A DNA stretch of 64,000 nt from Veillonellaceae bacterium (GCA_900766245.1 CAAFUR010000035.1:1-64000); one strand, 5' to 3'; shown: positions 8,535-16,760, numbered from the stretch's first letter. Numbers and translations: made by a program. Notes: generated by a model from the letters alone, not told the origin.

Positions 8535-9889
8535 GCTTCTTCCTCCCTTAATACACGACGCCACAACTGCTCCATGTAGTCTAATTCTTCTTGTGAAAGT
8601 TCTTCATTCCTAGCTTCCTTAGCAAATTGCGCAAATAAATCTCGTTCATTTAACTCTTTAAAACGCTTTGCCCCCGTGATATCTTGAACGACTTCCATAC
8701 GACCTACTAATTCTAACCGCATACAGTAAGGGAATACTTTTCGCAATCTTCGCATCCCATCCACTACAGGGGCCGTATCTAACAATCGTACTTCCACATA
8801 ATCATTATGATGCCCTATATGGAGACTTTCATCAGCTAGTAAATCATCAAAATACCCTGTTAAACTCACAAATTGACGGCGTCCTACAATAGGAATTTCA
8901 CTGATGGTTGTAGACCCTTTGTTATCTATGTCTACAATAGTGAAACTTTTACTATATCCCACCTCATCAAATGAATAGGTCAACAAGGAACCACTGTAGC
9001 GAATATGGTCAGATCCAATTCGCTGCGGTTTATGTAAATGTCCTAATGCCGTATAGTGAAAGTCTTTAAATACCGTTGTCGGTACTTGTCCAGATCCGCC
9101 TACCAAGAGAGGCCGTTCGGACTCACTTTCAGCACCACCTGCCACAAAAGCATGGGCCATACACAGAGTACGGCAACCTTTAGAACGACGTGTTGCATAG
9201 TCGGACCACCGTTCATAGGCATCAGCAATAGTCCAATTATATTTGTTTGTATCAGAACTTATATCATTTTTCACAGTGCCAATGCCAGACATATCACCAT
9301 TATCGCTATAAGAAGTAATGTCTAGATTTGCAATACTTGCATCACTTAAAGAAGCAAATAAATCTGCTGATTCACATTGCGTTCTATGCTTTTTAGATGT
9401 CTTAACAGATTCGATATTCTCTGTTATTTCTATCGTTTCATTTCCAATACCTTGCCGATTCAGAGCACTTTGCATATCACGCACTTCTCCATAGGGTAAT
9501 GCCCATACATCGAGTTGACCGTGCCCATCTTGGAATGGGACAGGATTCACCCCTTGGTGAGCCTGCCCAAGCAAATGGATGCCATGCGTTTCCCAAGCAC
9601 TGCGCCCCATCGCTAAGCGAGGTCCGCTATCGTGATTCCCCGAAATGGCCACCATAGGAATCTTTTCAGTAAAGGCCAATCGATGGAGCACGGAATCCCA
9701 TAGTTCAATAGCTTCAATGGGAGGCACAGATCGGTCAAAAACGTCCCCACTGAGGACCACTAGATCAATACGTTCTTCTTTTAGTAAAGGGAAAAATTGA
9801 TGTTCCAACACATGAGCTTGATCCGTTGTTAAATGTTCATTGTAAAATAGTCGTCCTAAATGCCAGTCTGCTGTATGTAGTATGCGCAT
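8531..9889 (-). CDS. sbcD: Nuclease subunit SbcD (Mre11-like)
   Basis: A 452-residue metallophosphoesterase that forms the SbcCD nuclease. Motifs seen are D8-x-H10 in HTADWHLGR, GDVFDR (D49) and GNHDSG (N85, H86). The remaining histidine motifs lie near residues 245-290 (MAHAFVAGG and ALGHLHKPQ). Between about residues 144 and 219 there is a serine-, asparagine- and lysine-rich stretch with no resemblance to the core fold. It makes the protein about 50 residues longer than SbcD of E. coli or Bacillus subtilis. The start is 2 bp after nfo, and the stop overlaps the sbcC start (ATGA). Confidence 0.93.
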   Translation of the reverse strand: MRILHTADWHLGRLFYNEHLTTDQAHVLEHQFFPLLKEERIDLVVLSGDVFDRSVPPIEAIELWDSVLHRLAFTEKIPMVAISGNHDSGPRLAMGRSAWETHGIHLLGQAHQGVNPVPFQDGHGQLDVWALPYGEVRDMQSALNRQGIGNETIEITENIESVKTSKKHRTQCESADLFASLSDASIANLDITSYSDNGDMSGIGTVKNDISSDTNKYNWTIADAYERWSDYATRRSKGCRTLCMAHAFVAGGAESESERPLLVGGSGQVPTTVFKDFHYTALGHLHKPQRIGSDHIRYSGSLLTYSFDEVGYSKSFTIVDIDNKGSTTISEIPIVGRRQFVSLTGYFDDLLADESLHIGHHNDYVEVRLLDTAPVVDGMRRLRKVFPYCMRLELVGRMEVVQDITGAKRFKELNERDLFAQFAKEARNEELSQEELDYMEQLWRRVLREEEA

Positions 9890-9891
9890 AC

Positions 9892-10737
9892 TTACACCTC
9901 GTTTGCATAAATCTCCCGTAAGATAGAAATTTCTTTTGCATATCCATCTAACTCATTTGGTGTTTCTAAATAGAATGGTAGATGACGTAATTTAGGATGG
10001 GTAATGAAATTAGCAATGGCCTCGATACCAATGTGTCCTTCTCCGATTTTTTCGTGACGATCTTTATGAGCTCCTCTAGGATTTTTAGAGTCGTTCAAAT
10101 GCACTGCATGGATTCTATCTAACCCTATAAAATGATCAAACTCCTCCAATACACCGTCTAAATTTTCAATGATATCGTATCCGCCTTCATGAATATGGCA
10201 AGTATCTACACAAACACCAATGTATTCTTTGTGTTTCACTCCATCAATGATACGTGCTAGTTCTACAAAATTACGACCTACTTCCGTGCCTTTTCCTGCC
10301 ATAGCTTCTAATAGAACGGTAGTTTTCATACCTGGAAAAATCACTTCGTTTAACATATCTACGATATATTCGATGCCTTGGTCCACACCTTGTTTCACAT
10401 GGCTACCAGGGTGAAAGTTATATAAATGGCCTGGTAAATATTCCAGTCGCTCCAAATCTTCTCTCATAGAATTTTTCGCAAACTCACGGAGCCCTGGATC
10501 GGCGGCACACGCATTTAAAGTATATGGTGCATGTCCTAATAATTTACCAAATTGATGTTCTTTCAGGAAAGCATCTAAGGCTTTCATATCTGCTTCATCA
10601 AAAGCACGAGCCTTACCGCCTCGTGGATTTCTTGTAAAGTATTGAAATGTATTGGCACCAATAGACAGCGCCTCTTTTCCCATATGTAAATATCCTTTGC
10701 TAATAGATAAATGACATCCAATTGTTAATTGACTCAT
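9892..10737 (-). CDS. nfo: Endonuclease IV (deoxyribonuclease IV)
   Basis: A 281-residue AP endonuclease of the xylose-isomerase-like TIM barrel fold that incises DNA 5' to abasic sites using three zinc ions. It starts MSQLTIGCHLSISKGY and has the motifs HAPYTLNACA, LLEAMAGKGTEVG, GVCVDTCHIHEGGYD and HLNDSKNPRGAHKDRHEKIGEG. These hold the conserved His, Glu and Asp metal ligands. AAGGAG precedes the ATG at good spacing. It is the first gene of the nfo-sbcD-sbcC repair operon. Length equals that of E. coli Nfo within a few residues. Confidence 0.96.
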   Translation of the reverse strand: MSQLTIGCHLSISKGYLHMGKEALSIGANTFQYFTRNPRGGKARAFDEADMKALDAFLKEHQFGKLLGHAPYTLNACAADPGLREFAKNSMREDLERLEYLPGHLYNFHPGSHVKQGVDQGIEYIVDMLNEVIFPGMKTTVLLEAMAGKGTEVGRNFVELARIIDGVKHKEYIGVCVDTCHIHEGGYDIIENLDGVLEEFDHFIGLDRIHAVHLNDSKNPRGAHKDRHEKIGEGHIGIEAIANFITHPKLRHLPFYLETPNELDGYAKEISILREIYANEV

Positions 10738-10777
10738 GTATAACTCCTTCTCTTACCGATTCATTTTCTTACTTGTA

Positions 10778-10786
10778 AGTATATCA
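10778..10786 (-). promoter_or_regulatory. Candidate extended -10 promoter of nfo-sbcDC
   Basis: TGATATACT on the minus strand (TGn followed by TATACT at 10778-10783) lies about 40 bp before the nfo start. No good -35 is visible. Confidence 0.35.
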
Positions 10787-10820
10787 TGTAACCTTCTATG
10801 ACATATACAGTTACATAGAA

Positions 10821-10860
10821 AATAGGGGATAATTGTTTATGTAAGCAATTATCCCCTATT
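10821..10860 (-). terminator. Terminator after the PerR-type regulator gene
   Basis: A perfect 15-bp inverted repeat (AATAGGGGATAATTG / CAATTATCCCCTATT) with a 10-nt loop. On the minus strand the arm ends in TATTTTC. It separates the regulator from the nfo operon. Confidence 0.8.
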
Positions 10861-10900
10861 CATCTGTTTCTAATCTAAGATTAGATAGTTTCCATTACTA

Positions 10901-11320
10901 TTAATGTGAGCTTTTACGCAAACATTCTGGACAAATGCCTTCAAAAGACACATGAAGTCCTGTAATTTCATATTCACTGTGGCGTGCCACTTCTTCTCTT
11001 AGACAATTTACTTGTACATCATGCAAATCATTAATACGATTGCACATTGTACAACGTACATGTGGATGATTTCTTGTATCCCAATCATATCGGCTACAAT
11101 CATCGCCCAAGTCTAAGACACGAACTATACCAATGCGTTCAAAAATCTCCATCGTTTTATATACAGTCGCCAAGCTCATACTTGGATGGTCTTCCCGCAA
11201 ACTTTGGTAGATCATTTCCGCAGTGGGATGGTTGTTTTCTGCGTAAAGAACATTATAAATGGCAATACGCTGCGGCGTTACTTTATAACCTTCTTCTCGC
11301 AATTTTTGTGCAATATCCAT
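10901..11320 (-). CDS. perR: Fur-family regulator, PerR type (peroxide sensor)
   Basis: A 139-residue winged-helix metalloregulator. The DNA-binding helix lies in TPQRIAIYNVL to SLATVYKTME. Candidate sensing-site residues correspond to B. subtilis PerR: H31 (H37), D79 (D85, in SRYDW), H85 and H87 (H91, H93, in NHPHVRC) and D98 (D104). The aspartate at the last position, not glutamate, is the feature that separates PerR from Fur. The structural zinc is held by C90/C93 and C130/C133. The ATG at 11320 has AAAGGA 8 nt upstream; longer readings starting at ATG or GTG codons inside that region are less likely. It is monocistronic between terminators. A role in repressing peroxide defence is inferred. 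Confidence 0.82.
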   Translation of the reverse strand: MDIAQKLREEGYKVTPQRIAIYNVLYAENNHPTAEMIYQSLREDHPSMSLATVYKTMEIFERIGIVRVLDLGDDCSRYDWDTRNHPHVRCTMCNRINDLHDVQVNCLREEVARHSEYEITGLHVSFEGICPECLRKSSH

Positions 11321-11382
11321 AAAGCACATCCTTTCCACTTGGAAGCTTAACTGTGAGATTAAAACATTATTACTCTAACTAT

Positions 11383-11411
11383 ATTATAACAGAAAGTTTA
11401 TTCCCAAACAA
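11383..11411 (-). promoter_or_regulatory. Candidate promoter of the PerR-type gene
   Basis: TTGTTT (11406-11411), a 17-nt spacer and a perfect TATAAT (11383-11388) on the minus strand. The -10 sits in TTATAATATAGTTAG, whose first half matches the PerR-box half-site TTATAAT, so autoregulation is possible but the second half is poor. Confidence 0.5.
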
Positions 11412-11453
11412 TAATCAGAATTCGTTAATTTTAAATATCCTTACTTAAGGAGA

Positions 11454-12995
11454 TTAATCTTTAAAATATGGTTTGAAACCGCTACCTTGATGTTTTTGTT
11501 GTTTTTGTCCATCACGGGAACGACGTTCTCCACTATTGGAACGTTGGTTACGATCGCGAGAGGAACGTCTTCTATCTCCGTCACGGCGGTCATCACGACG
11601 GCGACCATCTCTACGACGATCATCACGGCGACGGCCATCTCGACGTCCACTGTCACGGCGACGACGTATACGAAGTGGCGCTTCTTCTGTAATGCTAACA
11701 GGTGTTGTATCTGGCTCTTTTGTCAACAATTTCAAAGCAGCTGCTAACAAAGTAACAGAATCGATATCGTTCAACAATTCTTCTGCACTAGAACGATAGC
11801 TTGCTAATTCTTCACGATTATCTGCTAACGCAATCAATTTCTCTACTGCAATTTTTTGTTGACCTTCTAATACTTCTCCTAATGATGGAGCTTTACGACG
11901 AGCAATTTTTCGTTTTGTCAAACGTTCAATGGCATGTAAATGCTCAATTTCACGTGGGATAACAAATGTCATCGCTACGCCTGCTTTACCAGCACGACCA
12001 GTACGACCAACACGGTGTACATAGCTTTCAGGATCTTGTGGCAAATCATAGTTATATACATGCGTCACACCGCTAATATCTAATCCACGAGCTGCTACGT
12101 CTGTAGCCACTAAGATATCGATAGTGCCTTCACGGAATTGTCGGATGACAGAGTCACGTTTTTGTTGAGACAAGTCACCATGAATGCCTTCTGCCATGTA
12201 ACCACGCTTTTTCAACGCTTCTGTTACTTCATCTACACGACGTTTTGTACGACCGAACACGATAGCCAACTCTGGCGCTTGGATATCTAGTAAACGACAC
12301 AATACATCAAATTTTTGACGATCTTGTACTTCGATATAGTATTGCTCGATTAAATCCATTGTCACTTGGGTTGGTTTCATACGGATCAATGTCGGCTCTG
12401 TTAAGTATGTTTCTGCCAGCTCTTGAATTGCTTTTGGCATAGTAGCAGAGAATAATAATGTTTGACGCTCTCCTGGAACAGCTGTCAAAATTTTATTAAT
12501 GTCATCTACGAAGCCCATGTTTAACATTTCATCCGCTTCATCCAAGATGACAACTTTTACATGGTCGAAAGAAATAGATTTTCGTTCCATGTGGTCCATC
12601 AAACGACCAGGCGTTGCTACAATCACTTGTGGATGTTTTTTCAACATACGGAATTGACGTCCAATATCTTGACCACCATAGATTGGTAAGGCTTGAATGT
12701 TAGTATGTTGCGCGATTTTATTTAATTCTTCTGCCACTTGGATTGCTAACTCACGTGTGGGTGAAAGAATCAATACTTGTGGATCTTGGATTGTTGGATC
12801 CACTTGCTCTAACGCTGGGATACCGAAGGCAGCTGTTTTACCTGTACCAGTTTGCGCTTGACCAATCATATCTTGGCCGGATTTTGCCACTGGAATGGCT
12901 TCACGCTGAATCGGTGTTGGTTCTTCAAAGCCCATATCGTTTAAAGCTCGTAAAATAGGTTCGCTAATGTGTAAATCTTCAAATTTAATTTGCAT
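11454..12995 (-). CDS. DEAD-box ATP-dependent RNA helicase
   Basis: A 513-residue RNA helicase of the CshA/DeaD kind that remodels structured RNA in ribosome assembly or decay. Motifs in order: Q-motif (FEEPTPIQ, about residue 25), AQTGTGKT, PTRELAIQ, TPGR, DEAD, SAT, VATDVAARGLDI and HRVGRTGRAG. The last 75 residues form an arginine-, aspartate- and serine-rich basic tail with repeated RRDGRRRDD units, typical of nonspecific RNA-binding extensions. A minus-strand TATAAT (13049-13054) lies about 55 bp upstream but its -35 is weak. A short TCCTT/AAGGA stem (11438-11451) lies just beyond the stop. The opposite-strand arginine-rich frames at the tail are shadows of the repeat. Confidence 0.93.
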   Translation of the reverse strand: MQIKFEDLHISEPILRALNDMGFEEPTPIQREAIPVAKSGQDMIGQAQTGTGKTAAFGIPALEQVDPTIQDPQVLILSPTRELAIQVAEELNKIAQHTNIQALPIYGGQDIGRQFRMLKKHPQVIVATPGRLMDHMERKSISFDHVKVVILDEADEMLNMGFVDDINKILTAVPGERQTLLFSATMPKAIQELAETYLTEPTLIRMKPTQVTMDLIEQYYIEVQDRQKFDVLCRLLDIQAPELAIVFGRTKRRVDEVTEALKKRGYMAEGIHGDLSQQKRDSVIRQFREGTIDILVATDVAARGLDISGVTHVYNYDLPQDPESYVHRVGRTGRAGKAGVAMTFVIPREIEHLHAIERLTKRKIARRKAPSLGEVLEGQQKIAVEKLIALADNREELASYRSSAEELLNDIDSVTLLAAALKLLTKEPDTTPVSITEEAPLRIRRRRDSGRRDGRRRDDRRRDGRRRDDRRDGDRRRSSRDRNQRSNSGERRSRDGQKQQKHQGSGFKPYFKD

Positions 12996-13178
12996 ATATA
13001 AAAGGGTCCTCCTTTAAAATCTTGTATATGTATCATGCGAATTAGTATATTATAACACAAGTAAGATATCCTTGTATATGAGAGTATGATAAGGCACCAT
13101 TTGTTTCAATATGTTATTACAATTATGTATTGGATGTTCGAGATACACTTCTTTAAGTTAACCTTTAATTCTTCCCTA

Positions 13179-13207
13179 TTGTCCTCCCCATTATTTCATG
13201 ATATACT
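13179..13207 (+). promoter_or_regulatory. Promoter of tRNA-Arg
   Basis: TTGTCC (13179-13184), a 17-nt spacer and TATACT (13202-13207), ending 14 bp before the mature tRNA 5' end. Confidence 0.65.
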
Positions 13208-13221
13208 TTAACGGTATACAC

Positions 13222-13296
13222 GCGCCTATAGCTCAGGGGATAGAGCGCCGGTCTCCGGAACCGGGTGCGCAGGTTCGATTCCTGCTAGGCGCACCA
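13222..13296 (+). tRNA. tRNA-Arg (anticodon CCG)
   Basis: A complete 75-nt cloverleaf with encoded CCA. The acceptor is GCGCCTA/TAGGCGC, and the anticodon stem-loop CGGTCTCCGGAACCG carries CCG. It is a single tRNA with its own promoter and terminator. tRNA-Arg genes are common integration targets, which matters because of the direct repeats at 13351 and 16537. Confidence 0.97.
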
Positions 13297-13306
13297 TTGA
13301 TATAAC

Positions 13307-13340
13307 TGGATTCTCACTGTTGTTGAGAGTCCATTTTTTT
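13307..13340 (+). terminator. Terminator of tRNA-Arg
   Basis: TGGATTCTCA / TGAGAGTCCA form a 10-bp stem (one G-U) with a 7-nt loop, followed by TTTTTTT. Confidence 0.85.
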
Positions 13341-13350
13341 GCATTTGAGC

Positions 13351-13375
13351 CCAATTTTGAGCCCAATTTAAATTT
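13351..13375 (+). repeat. 25-bp direct repeat, left copy
   Basis: CCAATTTTGAGCCCAATTT followed by AAATTT. It matches 24 of 25 bases with 16537-16561 and is itself a partial tandem of TTGAGCCCAA. The two copies bracket the phosphatase and autotransporter genes, just after tRNA-Arg. Confidence 0.75.
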
Positions 13376-13392
13376 CCATAAAAAACACCGAA

Positions 13393-13433
13393 AAGCCCCA
13401 ATGTTATATCTAATTCAGATAATATTGGGGCTT
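13393..13433 (-). terminator. Terminator after the tyrosine phosphatase gene
   Basis: AAGCCCCAAT / ATTGGGGCTT form a 10-bp stem, followed on the minus strand by TTTTCGG and a later T-run. It lies 14 bp after the stop codon. Confidence 0.8.
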
Positions 13434-13447
13434 ATTACATTATACTT

Positions 13448-13912
13448 TTACTTAAATAATTGCGCTTTGATTAACTCTAATAGGGCATCACAGCTACGAC
13501 TTATATCATCATAGGTTTCGTCAAAATTTCCCGTATACCAAGGGTCTTTTACATCTCGACTTTCTCCAACAAACGTCATAGCCTTATACACCTTATGATC
13601 AACGTCATCATCAATAATGAGGAGCAAATTTCTTGCATTATTTTCATCCATGATGATGAGGTAATCAAAGTTACGGTAATCATCCATCGTTACTTGGCGG
13701 GCCTTGCGACGAGTATAAGGAATATCCATTTCATCTAATTTTTGTTTAGTTCCATAATGGGTATCGTTTCCTATCTCCTCACGAGATGTAGCTGCGGACT
13801 CAATATAAATAGAATCGGTTAAGCCCGCCTTGTTAACGATATGCTTCATATAAAACTCTGCCATCGTAGAGCGACAAATGTTACCGTGACAGATGAATAA
13901 GACTTTTACCAT
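13448..13912 (-). CDS. Low-molecular-weight protein-tyrosine phosphatase
   Basis: A 154-residue cytoplasmic phosphatase. The P-loop CHGNICRS has the nucleophile C8 and phosphate-binding R14. The general-acid aspartate lies in DPWYTGNFDETYDD near residue 126. Length and motif order match LMW-PTPs of 150-160 residues and distinguish it from arsenate reductase, which lacks the DPW-type loop in this form. In bacteria such enzymes often act on tyrosine kinases of capsule synthesis, but no such kinase is near. It follows the autotransporter gene with a 14-bp hairpin between them, and has its own terminator. Confidence 0.92.
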   Translation of the reverse strand: MVKVLFICHGNICRSTMAEFYMKHIVNKAGLTDSIYIESAATSREEIGNDTHYGTKQKLDEMDIPYTRRKARQVTMDDYRNFDYLIIMDENNARNLLLIIDDDVDHKVYKAMTFVGESRDVKDPWYTGNFDETYDDISRSCDALLELIKAQLFK

Positions 13913-13928
13913 ATTATCCTCCTTACAT

Positions 13929-13968
13929 ACTAATAGTCCTTACAGCATACGCTATAAGGACTATTAGT
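13929..13968. repeat. Intergenic hairpin between the autotransporter and phosphatase genes
   Basis: A 14-bp inverted repeat (ACTAATAGTCCTTA / TAAGGACTATTAGT) with a 12-nt loop. On the minus strand it lies after the autotransporter stop and just before the phosphatase ribosome site, with no T-run. It may act as an mRNA-stability or partial termination element. Confidence 0.55.
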
Positions 13969-13979
13969 ACAAGATTTAA

Positions 13980-16235
13980 TTAAAAGTTATGTCGTACTCC
14001 CGCATCAATACGCCATGTATTGTCTATAGTAGCACCAAAGTTTTTAGTAAATGTACCATATACGTATGTACTTGGACTAATGCTCCAGGAGCCCCCAATT
14101 TCAGCATCAAGCCATGTATCTTTCAAGTCAAGTTCTGTATGTACTGTTGGATTACCTGGCGCGGAATATGTCGTATCGATCTTACTAGAGAATTCATGAG
14201 CCAATGCGAGTTTTGCAAAGATGTTGGATGTTTCTGTTTCTCTACCAATGCCGAATCCCAATCGACCTACAGCAGAGTTAACAGCGTCAGCTTTCACATG
14301 CATAGAGCCACCAGCAACAAGATTAGCCTCATAGGATACGCCGTTCAAACGGCCTACAATAAATTCTACACTAGGATCCATGTAGAAACCATTTTGTTGT
14401 TTAATACGTTTACCGTATTCAGCACTTAAAGAGGTACCAAATGTGTGATACTCCCCATTCAATTGATGTCCCCCTTGTGAATGAAGTTTGTAAGTATTGG
14501 ATAAGCGGTTTCCACGAGCGATGATATCTAAGTAACGTCCATCATCATGTTGTTTTGTACCATATAACCCAATACCAACGGTTTTGCTGTCTCCGTTGCC
14601 AACGGCATAGGAGTTACTAGACGTACTGTAATCTAGAGCGCCACCAAAAATCCAACCATTGGATACCTTATGATCATAACCAACTTGTACACCATTATAT
14701 GTCATATGAGCATCAGCACCATTTGTCATTTTAGATTTGCCACCAATGTATTTAGCCCATACACCTTGGTTTGTATTAGTCAAACGAAGGTCCCCTAAAC
14801 GACGTTGTAAATCGTTCGTAGTATTATGCCAAGCTATCGCTGTAGATGTGAGAGCAGATTTCGCACCACTTACCAAGGAAGATTCACTAGCATGTGTTAC
14901 CGTCGCGGTATCAGCAACAACAAGATTACCTTGTGCATCAAATGCATTTGTACCAAGTTCCGTCATAGCAGCCGGTCTTGTAATACCTTCATTAACTTGA
15001 ACAGCAGCAGCTAGTTTCTTATCATTCCCAGTATATTGTAATTTAGTGGCTAACGATTTCATTTCTGCACGATAACTTGCATCATCAGTCAAATTCTTAG
15101 CACTATCACCTTGTACAGTGATGTGGCTATGATCAGCGGCATGTTGAATTATGATTTGTCCATTGCCAGCTTCGCTCGCTGGCGCACCTGTTTTATAATC
15201 AGCATTTACAAAACCACTATAGTTTTGAATCGTAATAGGACGAGCATCGATAGGATGGATAATACCTGCTGAGGTTAGATTTACACCACCTACAAGATTA
15301 CGAACTTTACTGCCTTTATATAAGTAGGCTGCATCATCTCCTGATGGACGTGGTTTTTTTGGTGTAGGTCGTTCCATACCAATCCATTCATTATTCCATG
15401 TAGCATCATTTTGTAAATAGATATCGGCACCAGAATTATGCGGATTTTTATTACTTTCAGCATATTCATTTAACACAGCACCAGTAAGCTTAGAGTTAGA
15501 GGTTGTAAAAGCTAGTCCGATATTTGCTGGCGCTTCATTAGGATTTGGATTATCACCATAATCTTTATTAATTAACCCTACATTACCAATAGCCACTAAA
15601 TCTTTCGTACCTGGGTGTTTACCATCGGTACCTGCATTCACATATACATCGCCCTCTTCTGCCACAACAGAATAGATATCTGACGTTGTAACAGGATGCG
15701 TTATAATACGACCACCGCCATCAACGATAATATGGCCTCGGTGATTAGCTTGTAATCCTACTCCCACAGCGTCAATATCTACATTGCCTTTCACATGAAT
15801 ATTGCTATCACCATAGTCTCTGTTAGGATTATCATTATGATGTGGCACCTTACCACCAAGACCAGCATAGACAGCACTCATATAATAATGTCCCAATTCA
15901 CGCTTAGATGCTGGCGCATCATTTTTTAATCGTACAATGAGATCTTTATCTATGGTCAATTGAGATCCGTATCCAATAAAAATCCCTGCTACATTTTTAC
16001 TTTTACTTTTACCGTTCTCCATTTCCATCAAGCTTTTACCATGTACATTGACGGTCAACGTGTCTTCTATATGCTTAACGTCAGGTTCCGTTTGCTTTTG
16101 AGAGCCCATCGATAAACCAATTAAGTTTTCTGCTTTATCACTATACATAGTAATATCTGTAGCCATTACGGAATAAGACATTCCTGTTACTACTAATGCA
16201 GCCATCACTGCTGATACATGACGTGTAATTTTCAT
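13980..16235 (-). CDS. Autotransporter (type Va secretion) with beta-barrel domain
   Basis: A 751-residue surface protein. Residues 1-25 form a Sec signal peptide (basic MKITRH, hydrophobic core, VMA cleavage site). Residues of about 30-390 are a beta-rich passenger, and about 490-751 form an autotransporter barrel ending WRIDAGVRHNF with the terminal phenylalanine recognised by the BAM machinery. The passenger segments HYYMSAVYAGLG, GLINKDYGDNPNP, LNEYAESNKNPH and WIGMERP match the barrel-less protein at 47089-48237, so the two are paralogues. Substrate or adhesin function is unknown. A 630-bp region with palindromes lies upstream, and 25-bp direct repeats bracket this gene and the phosphatase. 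Confidence 0.88.
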   Translation of the reverse strand: MKITRHVSAVMAALVVTGMSYSVMATDITMYSDKAENLIGLSMGSQKQTEPDVKHIEDTLTVNVHGKSLMEMENGKSKSKNVAGIFIGYGSQLTIDKDLIVRLKNDAPASKRELGHYYMSAVYAGLGGKVPHHNDNPNRDYGDSNIHVKGNVDIDAVGVGLQANHRGHIIVDGGGRIITHPVTTSDIYSVVAEEGDVYVNAGTDGKHPGTKDLVAIGNVGLINKDYGDNPNPNEAPANIGLAFTTSNSKLTGAVLNEYAESNKNPHNSGADIYLQNDATWNNEWIGMERPTPKKPRPSGDDAAYLYKGSKVRNLVGGVNLTSAGIIHPIDARPITIQNYSGFVNADYKTGAPASEAGNGQIIIQHAADHSHITVQGDSAKNLTDDASYRAEMKSLATKLQYTGNDKKLAAAVQVNEGITRPAAMTELGTNAFDAQGNLVVADTATVTHASESSLVSGAKSALTSTAIAWHNTTNDLQRRLGDLRLTNTNQGVWAKYIGGKSKMTNGADAHMTYNGVQVGYDHKVSNGWIFGGALDYSTSSNSYAVGNGDSKTVGIGLYGTKQHDDGRYLDIIARGNRLSNTYKLHSQGGHQLNGEYHTFGTSLSAEYGKRIKQQNGFYMDPSVEFIVGRLNGVSYEANLVAGGSMHVKADAVNSAVGRLGFGIGRETETSNIFAKLALAHEFSSKIDTTYSAPGNPTVHTELDLKDTWLDAEIGGSWSISPSTYVYGTFTKNFGATIDNTWRIDAGVRHNF

Positions 16236-16320
16236 GCTTACCTCTTTTCTATACGATGCTTATAATCTTCTCACTAGATTACGTAAAATGATAGCACCTT
16301 AAAAACACAAAGAACTCCAA

Positions 16321-16341
16321 TATTGATAGTATATATCAATA
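16321..16341 (-). promoter_or_regulatory. Palindrome overlapping a -10-like hexamer upstream of the autotransporter
   Basis: TATTGATA-GTATA-TATCAATA is an 8-5-8 inverted repeat whose centre, on the minus strand, holds TATACT. It could be an operator over the autotransporter promoter, about 90 bp from the start codon. No regulator is assigned. Confidence 0.35.
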
Positions 16342-16455
16342 ATATTGCTATCATTATACATCGTCATTTGCATTTCGTACATACTCACACCTCTATAAGC
16401 AGATTATTATGCATATTTTATATAGTAAAGCATTACTATGACAATTAGTTATAGT

Positions 16456-16469
16456 TGATAAAATTATCA
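16456..16469. promoter_or_regulatory. Fur-box-like palindrome TGATAAAATTATCA
   Basis: A 6-2-6 inverted repeat that resembles half-sites of Fur-family boxes (TGATAA / TTATCA), though the 2-nt centre is shorter than the usual spacing. It lies between the divergent autotransporter gene and aro operon. Confidence 0.25.
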
Positions 16470-16536
16470 TAAAACTTTTGTGCTGATATAATAAGATTAT
16501 TTAATTCTCATTGCTATTGAAAATCTTTTTTTAAGT

Positions 16537-16561
16537 CCAATTTTGAGCCCAATTTGAATTT
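16537..16561 (+). repeat. 25-bp direct repeat, right copy
   Basis: CCAATTTTGAGCCCAATTT followed by GAATTT. It differs by one base from the copy at 13351-13375; extending leftward adds two mismatches over 31 bp. It ends 6 bp before the -35 of the aro promoter. Confidence 0.75.
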
Positions 16562-16566
16562 TTTCC

Positions 16567-16595
16567 TTGCCAAACTTAAATGAATGGAGTATACT
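16567..16595 (+). promoter_or_regulatory. Promoter of the aro operon
   Basis: TTGCCA (16567-16572), a 17-nt spacer and TATACT (16590-16595). Transcription would start near 16602, about 27 nt before the leader peptide start. Confidence 0.8.
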
Positions 16596-16628
16596 AAACG
16601 CAATTGTTGAAAGAAAGGAGTCACTACA

Positions 16629-16724
16629 ATGATGAAGCAAACCAATTTAGCTACAACAAATGTAAATACTTTTTTTTGGTTCTTTATCCATACTACGGGT
16701 AAAGAACTATTTGAGCTACGCTAA
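16629..16724 (+). CDS. Aromatic amino acid leader peptide (attenuation)
   Basis: A 31-codon open frame starting ATG ATG AAG, with AAAGGAG 9 nt upstream. It contains the run N-T-F-F-W-F-F-I-H at codons 13-21, so five of six consecutive codons are Phe or Trp. The frame ends TAA at 16724, 36 nt before a strong intrinsic terminator and 141 nt before aroF. This is the architecture of ribosome-mediated attenuators such as pheL or trpL: starvation for charged tRNA-Phe or tRNA-Trp stalls the ribosome here. The peptide itself probably has no other function. Too short for usual gene callers. Confidence 0.85.
   Translation: MMKQTNLATTNVNTFFWFFIHTTGKELFELR
16694..16701 (+). promoter_or_regulatory. Antiterminator segment TACGGGTA
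   Basis: TACGGGTA inside the end of the leader peptide gene is an exact complement of TACCCGTA in the 5' arm of the terminator at 16761-16800. Its position, 9 nt after the last Phe codon and before the stop, would leave it free when a ribosome stalls at the Phe/Trp run and covered when the ribosome reaches the stop codon. Confidence 0.7.
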
Positions 16725-16760
16725 TTTAGGTAACATCACTGAGTGGCTTTAAATAGTGGT

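Larger units (their letters stand above)
16236..16566. other. Gene-free upstream region of the autotransporter
   Basis: An AT-rich stretch without a supportable reading frame. It holds two palindromes (16321-16341 and 16456-16469) and the right copy of the 25-bp direct repeat, and ends at the aro promoter. Confidence 0.6.

Noticed and set aside
11536..11799. Arginine/serine-rich frame opposite the helicase C-terminus
   Set aside because: It is the complement of the repetitive arginine codons of the helicase tail and has no independent signals.
13929..13968. Terminator between the autotransporter and phosphatase genes
   Set aside because: The stem is strong but lacks a U-tract and lies just before the phosphatase ribosome site; listed as a hairpin instead.
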